Assembly (NCBI GenBank): GCA_029098165.1 | Contig: JAQXNU010000262.1 | Span: forward strand, 1 to 47,224 | Direction of reading: 5' to 3' | Source of the DNA: Clostridiales bacterium | GTDB lineage: Bacteria > Bacillota > Clostridia > Lachnospirales > Lachnospiraceae | Length of the DNA: 47,224 bases | Shown here: positions 8,458 through 15,428 of the stretch, piece by piece | How positions within the stretch are numbered: position 1 is the first letter of the stretch | How the letters are laid out: every line of letters starts with the position of its first letter | The notes under the pieces: generated by a model | What the model was told of the DNA's origin: nothing | What the model saw: only the letters and a program-made list of their open reading frames with translations | Databases searched by the model: none | Program-made: the position numbers and the translations under genes

Positions 8458-9069
8458 ATGAGTTTTTTCAATTGTGGTAATAATAGAGGATGTGGTTGCA
8501 ACAACACCTGGGGCAACACTTGTCGTAACACTTGTGGCAATACATGTCGTAATTCCTGTGGCAATACTTGTGGTAATTGCTGTGGAAACACATGTCGTAA
8601 CACTTGCAGTAATTCCTGTGGTAACACTTGGAATAATACTTGCAGTAATTCCTGCGGAAATATTTGGGGCAATACTTGCGACAATTCCTGTCGCAACACT
8701 TGTAACAATACTTGCGACAACGATTGGGGCAATACTTGCGGCAATTCCTGTGGATGTCAAATGGACCGTTGTGACTCCTGTATGAATACCTGTGATTCTT
8801 GTATGGATACCTGTGGTTCTTGCATGAATACCTGTGGTTCTTGCATGGATTTCGACGACACTTGTGATTCTTGCATGAACTTTAATGATTCCTGCAACAG
8901 CTGTATGGACTCCAGTACAACTTGTGGAAGAACAGTAGAACGTACTTGTGGTAGTACTTGTAATGACTGCTGGTATCCTTATCCAAAGGCTGATTCCGGC
9001 ATGTCACGTAAAGACAAAGATCATATGAATAGTTCCTGTTCATCTTGTAATATGTGGCGTTTTAAATAA
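8458..9069 (+). CDS. Cys/Asn-rich tetrapeptide-repeat protein
   Basis: No known family was recognised. The 203-aa protein has about 40 Cys. Residues 17-100 are about 21 consecutive four-residue units of the form [T/S]-[C/W]-x-N, with Trp replacing Cys in units 1, 11, 14 and 19. Residues about 104-150 switch to a seven-residue unit, CxSCM[N/D]T, repeated about six times with small expansions. A Pro/Tyr and then a Lys/Asp/Ser-rich tail follow. There is no signal peptide or membrane helix. AAAGGAG lies 9 nt before the ATG. Antiparallel frames exist but lack ribosome sites and give meaningless Pro/Gln or Thr/Ser runs. The spacing suggests a disulfide- or metal-crosslinked structural protein, possibly of the spore surface; that is inference. 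Confidence 0.8.
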   Translation: MSFFNCGNNRGCGCNNTWGNTCRNTCGNTCRNSCGNTCGNCCGNTCRNTCSNSCGNTWNNTCSNSCGNIWGNTCDNSCRNTCNNTCDNDWGNTCGNSCGCQMDRCDSCMNTCDSCMDTCGSCMNTCGSCMDFDDTCDSCMNFNDSCNSCMDSSTTCGRTVERTCGSTCNDCWYPYPKADSGMSRKDKDHMNSSCSSCNMWRFK

Positions 9070-9127
9070 TTATATTATATAAAAATCGATTTAAATATAA
9101 ATTTTTACCTGATACTGATACTAAAAA

Positions 9128-9171
9128 ATGGAACATGAAACTGAGGTGTAAACTTCGACTTCATGTTCCAT
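9128..9171 (+). terminator. Hairpin after the Cys-repeat gene
   Basis: ATGGAACATGAA (9128-9139) pairs perfectly with TTCATGTTCCAT (9160-9171) around a 20-nt loop. The downstream T-run is weak (CTTTGTTCT), while an A-run precedes it. It is probably a terminator or 3'-end stabiliser for 8458-9069. Confidence 0.55.
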
Positions 9172-9258
9172 CTTTGTTCTACATAAAACAACTAAAGCTG
9201 CACATACTAACGATGATAAGAACCTAGTTGACTTAATATCAAACAGGAGGATGATGTT

Positions 9259-9459
9259 ATGGAAATGTTGGGTAACCATGAGATACCAATCGGATTTAGT
9301 ATGGCTTTAGCAAAAGATACGAATGCGATGAACTCCTTTTCTGCCATGCCAGAAAGCCAGCGTAAACAGGTAATTGAAGCTTCAAGAACCATCCAGACAA
9401 AGCAGGACATGGAACGCTTTGTTAACAGCATAACATCTAGGTACAATAAAACTTTCTAA
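9259..9459 (+). CDS. Small conserved-looking protein, 66 aa
   Basis: CAGGAGG lies 8 nt before the ATG. The sequence (IPIGFSMALAKDTNAMNSF, then a helix and VNSITSRYN) predicts a compact helical cytoplasmic protein. The layout (a hydrophobic G-M-ALA motif, then 'F..M.E..R..VIE.ASRT..T..DM..FV..I') weakly resembles the C-terminal helical domain of YdeI/OmpD-associated proteins, so it may be a minimal stand-alone form. It is followed after 15 nt by another small gene, suggesting a two-gene unit. Function unknown. Confidence 0.75.
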   Translation: MEMLGNHEIPIGFSMALAKDTNAMNSFSAMPESQRKQVIEASRTIQTKQDMERFVNSITSRYNKTF

Positions 9460-9474
9460 TCTGAGGTGAATAAT

Positions 9475-9633
9475 ATGACTTATATAGCTCCAGCTATTCA
9501 AGCTAAATTCGACACTCTTTCTGTTGGCTTACAAAATATGATATTAGAAAGAGATACAAAACTAAACACAATGCAAGATCTGATTCATGTTCTCGAAGAT
9601 ATTGTTAAAGAAGCAGAAGCAGAAGATAATTAA
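9475..9633 (+). CDS. Small acidic protein, 52 aa
   Basis: Begins MTYIAPAIQAKFDTLSVGLQ and ends in an acidic tail (KEAEAEDN). GAGGTG lies 7 nt upstream of the ATG. It starts 15 nt after the 66-aa gene and is probably co-transcribed. It should form two amphipathic helices, with no membrane segment or signal peptide. It may be a partner or regulator of the 66-aa protein; no family was recognised. Repeat copy A starts 7 nt after its stop. Confidence 0.7.
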   Translation: MTYIAPAIQAKFDTLSVGLQNMILERDTKLNTMQDLIHVLEDIVKEAEAEDN

Positions 9634-9640
9634 CGTTAAA

Positions 9641-9786
9641 GGGCTGCGAAAAAACAATACAACATTGATAAGAGATGCGGGGAATCATATTAGAATTTGG
9701 CTAAATCCGGCCGAAAGGGAAAGGCAGCCAAATTTAATATGATTCCCCGCATCTCACACACATCTTTATTCTGTTTTTTCACAGCT
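9641..9786. repeat. Long-hairpin repeat, copy A
   Basis: First of three related elements (see 26009-26150 and 36693-36846). The outer ends are GGGCTGCGAAAAAAC and GTTTTTTCACAGC. A perfect 21-bp stem (9672-9692 with 9735-9755) carries an inner stem AATTTGGCT/AGCCAAATT (9694-9702 with 9726-9734). The 44-nt apical core (9690-9733) is nearly identical in all three copies, while the long stem differs but stays paired. It lies between convergent genes and may also act as a bidirectional terminator. Confidence 0.85.
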
Positions 9787-9799
9787 GCTTTTATGTCCA

Positions 9800-10789
9800 T
9801 TACCATTCAAAAACGATTGCACCGTAGGTTAATCCTGCACCAAACCCCGCAATACATATTTTATCATGATTCTTTAGTTTTCCTTCTTTCTTTAGATGCC
9901 ACAGTCCTAATGGAATACATGCACTAGAGATATTTCCATAGTCCTCAATACCAACATATAGTTTTTCTTCGGGTAGTTTTAATCTCCTATTTGCCGCCTG
10001 AAGAATCCGTATATTTGCTTGATGTGGAACTAATAAATCTAATTCATCTAATGTTAGATTTGCTTGTTTCAACACAGATTGAACTACTTTCGGTAGTGTC
10101 AGTGCCGCAAATTTAAATATTTCTTCTCCCTCCATAGAAATATGACCATATGAAAAATCATTTACTTTGTCCATCTCGTAATTCTCTTGTGCAAGACTCC
10201 AGGGATTTTTATGATGTTTCATCTTTGCAAAAAGCTTATATGCCCCACTTGGATTTCCACCTAGAGAAGAGGAATAAATACCATTACTTCTCGTGACGAC
10301 GGTTGCTCCAGCACCATCTCCGAACAAAACACAGGTTGTCCGATCAGAATAATCAATCACCCGAGAGATAATTTCCGTTGAGACAATTAATATGTTACGG
10401 TATGCTCCGGTTTCTAGAAAATTTCTCGCTATGTCCATTGCATAAATATAACCTGAGCAGGCTGCATTCAGATCCATAGCAACTGCAGTCTTTGTACCAA
10501 GCTCATTTCCAATCAGACATGCAATCGACGGAGTAAAACAATCTGGGGTTATTGTTGAAACTAAAATCATATCAATATCATCAATGGATTGTCCGGCATC
10601 CTTTAATGCTTCTTTAGCTGCCTTAGCTCCCATTTGATAAGCCAACTCTCCAGTTGCAATTCGACGTCTTTTTATTCCAGTCCGCTGTGTAATCCAATCG
10701 TCACTTGTATCAACGATCTTTGCTAAGTCATCATTCGTAACAATAAAGTCTGGTACATAATGTCCAACTCCTGTAATTTTTATGCCCAT
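9800..10789 (-). CDS. fabH: Beta-ketoacyl-ACP synthase III
   Basis: Condenses acetyl-CoA (or a branched acyl-CoA) with malonyl-ACP to start fatty-acid synthesis. It is a thiolase fold of 329 aa, normal for FabH. The catalytic triad is visible: Cys111 in NAACSGY, His256 in VPHQAN and Asn286 in YGNISSA. The glycine-rich GFGAGLTYGA end is also typical. No other fab genes are nearby, so it is either a stand-alone paralogue or an isolated fabH. It lies 111 nt downstream of the Tad-like operon in the same direction, with a small inverted repeat in its leader. Substrate preference is not predictable here. Confidence 0.95.
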   Translation of the reverse strand: MGIKITGVGHYVPDFIVTNDDLAKIVDTSDDWITQRTGIKRRRIATGELAYQMGAKAAKEALKDAGQSIDDIDMILVSTITPDCFTPSIACLIGNELGTKTAVAMDLNAACSGYIYAMDIARNFLETGAYRNILIVSTEIISRVIDYSDRTTCVLFGDGAGATVVTRSNGIYSSSLGGNPSGAYKLFAKMKHHKNPWSLAQENYEMDKVNDFSYGHISMEGEEIFKFAALTLPKVVQSVLKQANLTLDELDLLVPHQANIRILQAANRRLKLPEEKLYVGIEDYGNISSACIPLGLWHLKKEGKLKNHDKICIAGFGAGLTYGAIVFEW

Positions 10790-10802
10790 CTTATCACTCC
10801 AT

Positions 10803-10825
10803 CATCTAATCATATTGGTTAGATG
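10803..10825 (-). promoter_or_regulatory. Inverted repeat in the fabH leader
   Basis: CATCTAA (10803-10809) and TTAGATG (10819-10825) flank 9 nt, just upstream of the fabH ribosome site. It could be an operator or a short leader hairpin. It does not match a FapR or FabT consensus I can name. Confidence 0.35.
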
Positions 10826-10900
10826 AATATCCTGATCTTATCCTTGGTCCATCTAACTTTCATTAGCATATACCCTACAAAAAAGTTTATCGCACATATT

Positions 10901-11863
10901 TTAATGAACTTCTTGCAGATAGGAGTAATCACCAGCAGAATCCATACAGTCCGGACATGGAAATGCACCATACTTAGCACATTCTTTCTTTGAATTGCAT
11001 ATGATTTCTTCAATATCCGTCACTTTTTCCTGTATCTTATTTAAAGTTTTACAGTCTTTTCTATGATATTGGTAGTACCAATCTTTTTGGGTCACAATAT
11101 AATAATCATTTTTTCTTATGGATGCTCCAGCAAAGGAGAAGAAATCATATACGTGATCTTTCCCTAACAGCGGGTATCCTTGAAACATGACCAATAAAGA
11201 TGGATTCGTAATCGATCTCTGATTGAAGGAATCATCCGTTAATGAAACATGAAACTCATATTGAATTCCATATTGTCTGGCAATATGGTTGTGTTGATTA
11301 ATATATTCCGATATATTCTGCTCAATCACGCTACTGATTGTATCCAACCGTAATGCTTCTAATTCTTGTGTTAACCCACTCTCAATGATTTTATTCGATT
11401 CCTCATCAAATGAAATTGCCTTACCAGAAAGTGTAAATTCATACTGTGTTCCATGATAATTTACTTCGTACGGAATTCGCTCTGTCCAGACTCGTTCCAA
11501 TTTCTTGTCTGACTCTGTGTTTTCCTTTAAATAGTATAAATAGATTCCATCTTCATCTACGACTGCAACAACAGGTAAAAAAAGCTCCAAACGTTGTTTA
11601 CCTTCCGTATCCATAAGAAGATCCAACGAAGTATAAAGAGAATTTAGTAATGTAGCATAGGCTATATCTCGACTTGAGAATATACAGCCATTTTCATCGA
11701 TCATCAACTCATTTGTTGCAGCATCGATCGCTCGTGAAAAGCATCGATCATATTCTCTCTTTTTATCCGTTACTGTACTAACTTCTGCATATGCGATGTC
11801 ACGTATTGTAACAAAGATAATTGCAATGATTGCAAAAATGATCGCATAATGATAGGTTCGCAC
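10901..11863 (-). CDS. Membrane-anchored protein with C-terminal His/Cys zinc-type motif
   Basis: Last gene of the Tad-like operon, about 320 aa. An N-terminal hydrophobic anchor (HYAIIFAIIAIIFVTIRDIA) is followed by a helix and a large predicted extracellular domain, the layout of TadE/TadG-type minor pilins. The C-terminus has H-x3-C (YHRKDC) and C-x2-C (PCPDC) spaced as in the small 'YHxxxC...GYxPCxxC' zinc-binding motif seen at the ends of several secreted proteins. A GTG at 11872 abuts AGGAG too closely, so the GTG at 11863 (8 nt after AGGAGG) is preferred. It overlaps the upstream gene by 65 bp. Confidence 0.75.
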   Translation of the reverse strand: MRTYHYAIIFAIIAIIFVTIRDIAYAEVSTVTDKKREYDRCFSRAIDAATNELMIDENGCIFSSRDIAYATLLNSLYTSLDLLMDTEGKQRLELFLPVVAVVDEDGIYLYYLKENTESDKKLERVWTERIPYEVNYHGTQYEFTLSGKAISFDEESNKIIESGLTQELEALRLDTISSVIEQNISEYINQHNHIARQYGIQYEFHVSLTDDSFNQRSITNPSLLVMFQGYPLLGKDHVYDFFSFAGASIRKNDYYIVTQKDWYYQYHRKDCKTLNKIQEKVTDIEEIICNSKKECAKYGAFPCPDCMDSAGDYSYLQEVH

Positions 11864-12320
11864 GAACTGCACCTCCTGAATATATCGTTCTATTGTCCTT
11901 TACAACTGTAATCGATACCCGAAAATATCCACCGGAATTCATGAAAAAACCACCCTTTTCATAAACTGCCCCGATGATCTCATCATTCGGAACTACATTT
12001 AAATATTCAAATATTTCTCCAGTATACTTCGGAGTCGTTAGAGCATCCTCCATCTTATATTTTGGTTCATATCGATATTCTTCATATTGCAATTCAATCT
12101 TTAACGCTAAATCAAACTTATTCAATACATCATAAAATTGTTCATAATTTGTTTGTGTCAACTTTCCTTGTGTACTTACTTCCTGAACAAACTCATTCAA
12201 ACGATCTTTAAGTGCTTCATATACGATCAAATCGCTTTTTTTATTAAAATAGAGAACCGGAAATAACAGCATAATGCAGATACCGATCATAATATCAATC
12301 AACTTCTCAAAAACGTTCAT
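11799..12320 (-). CDS. TadE-like membrane-anchored protein, paralogue 2
   Basis: 173 aa with an N-terminal membrane helix (residues about 8-26) and an extracellular alpha/beta domain. It is paralogous to the next gene upstream: both have the helix, then a charged helix with ...Y.EF.D.L......Y.I.IE-type spacing, and end near an 'R(T/S)IY..GGA' motif. The conserved region ends around YSGGAVR, after which the frame runs 20 more residues with Cys/His (CDHFCNHCNYLC) over the start of the downstream gene. That tail may be a late extension. ATGA overlap with the upstream gene indicates coupled translation. Probably a minor pilin or assembly subunit. Confidence 0.78.
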   Translation of the reverse strand: MNVFEKLIDIMIGICIMLLFPVLYFNKKSDLIVYEALKDRLNEFVQEVSTQGKLTQTNYEQFYDVLNKFDLALKIELQYEEYRYEPKYKMEDALTTPKYTGEIFEYLNVVPNDEIIGAVYEKGGFFMNSGGYFRVSITVVKDNRTIYSGGAVRANLSLCDHFCNHCNYLCYNT

Positions 12321-12778
12321 TCCATTGCTCCTCCAACCAGATAAATAGACCTTCGATTTGATGTTGGAAGGAATATATTTTTTATTCGATCAATTATTGT
12401 TTTTTCTTGTTTTTGAACTCGAACTAACACATAATCATTTTCATTGAAAGCAACTCGATCGAGGGATTTTAACTTATAACATAGATTGTCATAATCCAAA
12501 AATGTCTGGTCTGACTCGGCTGTATAAATCACATTCGAATATCGCTCGATCTCAATCTGATAACTGACTCCAGTAGCCGAAAGCAGATCACAGAACTCAG
12601 CATACATCTGACGCGTTATCTCCTGACGTACTTTCATCATATGATAAAAATGATCCAGTTCGGTATCAATATATGAGTCCATCGTTATGTCCGTTTTTAG
12701 CGCCTCATAGCGAATTGGAAATACGATTAATAAGATTACTGCAAGGATAATAGCAGTCATTCGCCCTAAAGCTTCCAT
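12317..12778 (-). CDS. TadE-like membrane-anchored protein, paralogue 1
   Basis: 153 aa with an N-terminal helix (MTAIILAVILLIVFPIRY) and a soluble domain facing out. It shares layout and end motif (RRSIYLVGGAME) with the protein encoded just downstream. AGGAGG lies 6 nt before the ATG. Short single-anchor proteins of this size next to pilin-like and TadB/C genes usually act as minor pilins. No catalytic motif was seen. Confidence 0.78.
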   Translation of the reverse strand: MEALGRMTAIILAVILLIVFPIRYEALKTDITMDSYIDTELDHFYHMMKVRQEITRQMYAEFCDLLSATGVSYQIEIERYSNVIYTAESDQTFLDYDNLCYKLKSLDRVAFNENDYVLVRVQKQEKTIIDRIKNIFLPTSNRRSIYLVGGAME

Positions 12779-12788
12779 AACCGTCCTC

Positions 12789-12941
12789 CTATCTTTGATA
12801 AACCGTAGAATAAATTACCTGTTCATCCAACGCATCAATTGCTTCCTGCTCTAAGCTACCGAATATAAATAGCAAAGATAATGCAATACAAAAAATAATG
12901 GCTCCACATACGTGACTTAAAAAAGATACTGCCTCTTCCAT
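12789..12941 (-). CDS. Small membrane protein of the Tad-like operon, 50 aa
   Basis: A 50-aa frame between the pilin-like genes and the TadE-like genes, with GGAGTG 6 nt before the ATG. It has a single membrane helix (CGAIIFCIALSLLFIFG) and an acidic tail ending STVYQR. It fits the 10-nt gaps of the operon on both sides. It is Flp-pilin sized, but a clear prepilin cleavage motif is not visible. Confidence 0.7.
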   Translation of the reverse strand: MEEAVSFLSHVCGAIIFCIALSLLFIFGSLEQEAIDALDEQVIYSTVYQR

Positions 12942-12951
12942 CTCTTCACTC

Positions 12952-13392
12952 CTACTGTTGTTTAAAAGTCATTACCGTTACAACGCCATTGGAATCCACG
13001 CTTGTCTCTCCTAGAAAATTTCCATCTGGATTGATGTAATTTGTATTCTTTTTCTGTTTGGTATCATCATACGGATAATTCTTAGAGTCAAATACAATAC
13101 CACCAGTTGCACTTGTTTTCTTTCCTGTAAAAACAACAATTGAGAAATCGCCATTCGAAATCTCATCTTTATATTTTTCAACCGCTTCTACTACTTCCCG
13201 TCCACTGACTTTAATACCATCATACATCGTCATGCTGATATCCTGATACTCACTATTCATCTTTGTGATTTGACTGATTCCACCCGAACTCGTATTTTTT
13301 GCTTCACGACTTATGTAAAATCCAAGACCAACAACAATACAGGTGATTACAACACCTGCTGCAAGCATTAAACCTTTTAATGAATTATCCAT
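12952..13392 (-). CDS. Pilin-like protein, paralogue 2
   Basis: 146 aa. The N-terminus (MDNSLKGLMLAAGVVITCIV) leads straight into a pilin-type hydrophobic helix ending GFYISREAK, followed by a globular domain with YDGIKVSGREVVEAV. It is paralogous to the next gene upstream over the first 90 residues. It lacks the G/xxxxEY cleavage site of Flp pilins and the K-G-F-T-L-x-E leader of type IV pilins. Proteins of this family are often misannotated as permeases. Likely a fibre subunit of the Tad-like machine. Confidence 0.82.
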   Translation of the reverse strand: MDNSLKGLMLAAGVVITCIVVGLGFYISREAKNTSSGGISQITKMNSEYQDISMTMYDGIKVSGREVVEAVEKYKDEISNGDFSIVVFTGKKTSATGGIVFDSKNYPYDDTKQKKNTNYINPDGNFLGETSVDSNGVVTVMTFKQQ

Positions 13393-13442
13393 AACTCCTC
13401 CTTAACACAAAACATTATATTTCTATCTTCCTCTTACCCTAC

Positions 13443-13877
13443 TTATCCTGCTGGTTCAAATTTGACTCCAATAATCACATCATTCTCATCACGAATAATG
13501 GTACATAGAAACAGATTCACTGGATTGACATACCTTGCATTTGAAAAATCACGTAAATCTTTTAGATGACGATTGGACTCATAGGTTTCATCATGACTTG
13601 CTGTCTTTATCTGAATATATACCGGCGCTACTTCAGTACGATCATAAGACGATAAATTCTTCTTAGCAAAATTAATGACATCACTTCCACTGACTTCCAT
13701 ACCATCATATTTTGTTAGACTACTTTCCTTTATGTCCTTCTGATACTCGGAAAGCTGATTCCCAGATGCAACTGCAGTTGCTTTTGCCTCTCTTGCAACA
13801 TAAAATCCTACACCTATTACCATACAGGTTAAGATAACTCCAGCCGCAAGCATTAAGCCTTTTAATGCACTATCCAT
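13443..13877 (-). CDS. Pilin-like protein, paralogue 1
   Basis: 144 aa and very similar at the N-terminus to the following gene (MDSALKGLMLAAGVILTCMV, then GFYVAREAKATA), with the shared motif YDGMEVSGSDVI in the soluble part. The C-terminal halves diverge, as expected for two subunits of one fibre. The adjacent TadB/C-like gene ends 15 nt upstream. No prepilin leader is present, so it may be inserted without peptidase processing. No peptidase gene is seen in the operon. Confidence 0.82.
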   Translation of the reverse strand: MDSALKGLMLAAGVILTCMVIGVGFYVAREAKATAVASGNQLSEYQKDIKESSLTKYDGMEVSGSDVINFAKKNLSSYDRTEVAPVYIQIKTASHDETYESNRHLKDLRDFSNARYVNPVNLFLCTIIRDENDVIIGVKFEPAG

Positions 13878-13892
13878 ATATGTCCCCTCCTA

Positions 13893-15428
13893 CTACTTTC
13901 CTGTTGCGATTTCCTGTGATATCTCTAGTAATTTATTAATGCTAACAGTAATAAATGGAAGAATCAGATAAAATGCAATTGTGATCACAAGTGGCACAAA
14001 TGCTAAAAACCTGCACAAGATTCCTTTTTTCTCAAGATTATATTCACTCTGCTGTTTTCGTTTATCATTGTAGAATGCCTGTTCCAGTGTTAATTCGTCC
14101 AACGCTTTCTCAACTCCAATTTCATCGCACATCATAATATTATCAACCAATTTTTCCATGGCTGGATTCGACACACGCTCTTTCAAGCGTTGTAAAGCTT
14201 TCATTTGACCACTTTCATATTCCGTCAGACAAGCCTTAAGTGCAGCCTTAAATATAACAGAAAACTCCTCCATCGACTCTAACAATTCATAGGTTGAGAT
14301 ACGATCCATGTACATTAGCATCATAAGAATGGAATTGTATTGTAACACTTCTTCCTCCATATACATTTGCATCATATGCCGACGATATCGTAACAACCAT
14401 ACAGGCACCTTCATACCAAGAAAAGAAAGTGTAACACATACTAAAAGACAATAGCCGATCTTATCCCATCCGAAAAGAATGATTCCTATTGTGACGGATA
14501 CCACAAATATACTTAGAAATATAGCAATTCTCTTTACTAAGAAAGCGGTTAGTTCTAATGTTTCTCCAACATCCGATAATAGCTTTTGCTGATATCTTGC
14601 GTATCTCCCACATAAATCTTCATAATTATCTCTGATTCGAATAAAACAACTTCGCTTCGCAAGCTTATTTAGTACCATATGCTCTTTCATGATCACCTGC
14701 ATTGGAGCTTTAAATAAATAGAACAGATAGTAAAGAATAATCGTGATCACAAAGATAGAGATATAGAACAGAATCTGATACGTTCCATTATAATATACGG
14801 ATAACTCATCCAGATTACTAAGCCCCCACGCCTCAATCAGTTTCAACGTCATCATTGGAAACAAGATGATAAATGTCAAACCAACAAAATGATGCTTTGT
14901 TGTCCTCATATTTTTTAGTTCAATATGCAACTCAGTTCTTAAACTTTTAAGATTCATCAGATATAGTGACTGTCCATCCATGCTTTTGTCGCCGAACTCC
15001 ATTACCATCAGACTTAAGGTTAATAACATTCCATAATAACGATTTTTTACCTCTTTATTGAAAATATCTGCTGCACACTTTGGATCTGGACTGGATAAAA
15101 CCGAAAGCATCCGTTCGATTGTATGACGCAACTTCTTCTCTTTACAATGATCTAATGCTTCCTTCATAGCCTCGTCCACCATGCCGTGTACATAGTAACG
15201 ATGTCGTATTTCTGAGAGCAGCCAGTCTAAGGTTATCAGTTCTTCTTCCTTTTCTTTCATGTACTTGCGCAAGTTTAATTCCGTAAAGACAATAAATAAG
15301 GTAATTCCTGTTACAGTAAAATAATAAATAGAGAAAGGTATCCGAAGCATCGTAAGAAAAAAAATTACGATGGTATAGGTTATGATACTAATAACTAAAT
15401 ACTGCTTAATTCGATATGTTATCTTCAT
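13893..15428 (-). CDS. TadB/TadC-like inner-membrane platform protein
   Basis: 511 aa with membrane helices near the N-terminus (two close together at about 12-50), in the middle (about 180-235 and 295-345) and at the C-terminus (about 470-495). Helical cytoplasmic domains lie between them. The layout resembles two type II/IV secretion F-type (GspF/TadB/TadC) modules in one chain. Its ATGA overlap with the CpaF-like ATPase gene supports the platform role, since that ATPase acts on such a protein. Divergent sequence, so the exact subfamily is uncertain. Confidence 0.75.
   Translation of the reverse strand: MKITYRIKQYLVISIITYTIVIFFLTMLRIPFSIYYFTVTGITLFIVFTELNLRKYMKEKEEELITLDWLLSEIRHRYYVHGMVDEAMKEALDHCKEKKLRHTIERMLSVLSSPDPKCAADIFNKEVKNRYYGMLLTLSLMVMEFGDKSMDGQSLYLMNLKSLRTELHIELKNMRTTKHHFVGLTFIILFPMMTLKLIEAWGLSNLDELSVYYNGTYQILFYISIFVITIILYYLFYLFKAPMQVIMKEHMVLNKLAKRSCFIRIRDNYEDLCGRYARYQQKLLSDVGETLELTAFLVKRIAIFLSIFVVSVTIGIILFGWDKIGYCLLVCVTLSFLGMKVPVWLLRYRRHMMQMYMEEEVLQYNSILMMLMYMDRISTYELLESMEEFSVIFKAALKACLTEYESGQMKALQRLKERVSNPAMEKLVDNIMMCDEIGVEKALDELTLEQAFYNDKRKQQSEYNLEKKGILCRFLAFVPLVITIAFYLILPFITVSINKLLEISQEIATGK

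Noticed and set aside
8500-8760. Short direct repeats resembling a CRISPR array.
   Set aside because: Repeat units are 12 bp, without spacers, in frame with a coding sequence. No cas gene is nearby.
8407-8785. Several long open frames on both strands across the Cys-repeat gene (Pro/Gln-rich and Thr/Ser-rich).
   Set aside because: They are shadows of a short-period DNA repeat: no ribosome site, no normal protein composition. The Cys frame on the plus strand has both.
9641-9786. Repeat core as a known riboswitch.
   Set aside because: It lies after genes, not before them, and matches no aptamer consensus I can recall. It was kept only as an unnamed structured repeat.
10819-11013. 64-codon frame on the minus strand.
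   Set aside because: It overlaps the end of the zinc-motif gene in another frame, without a ribosome site.
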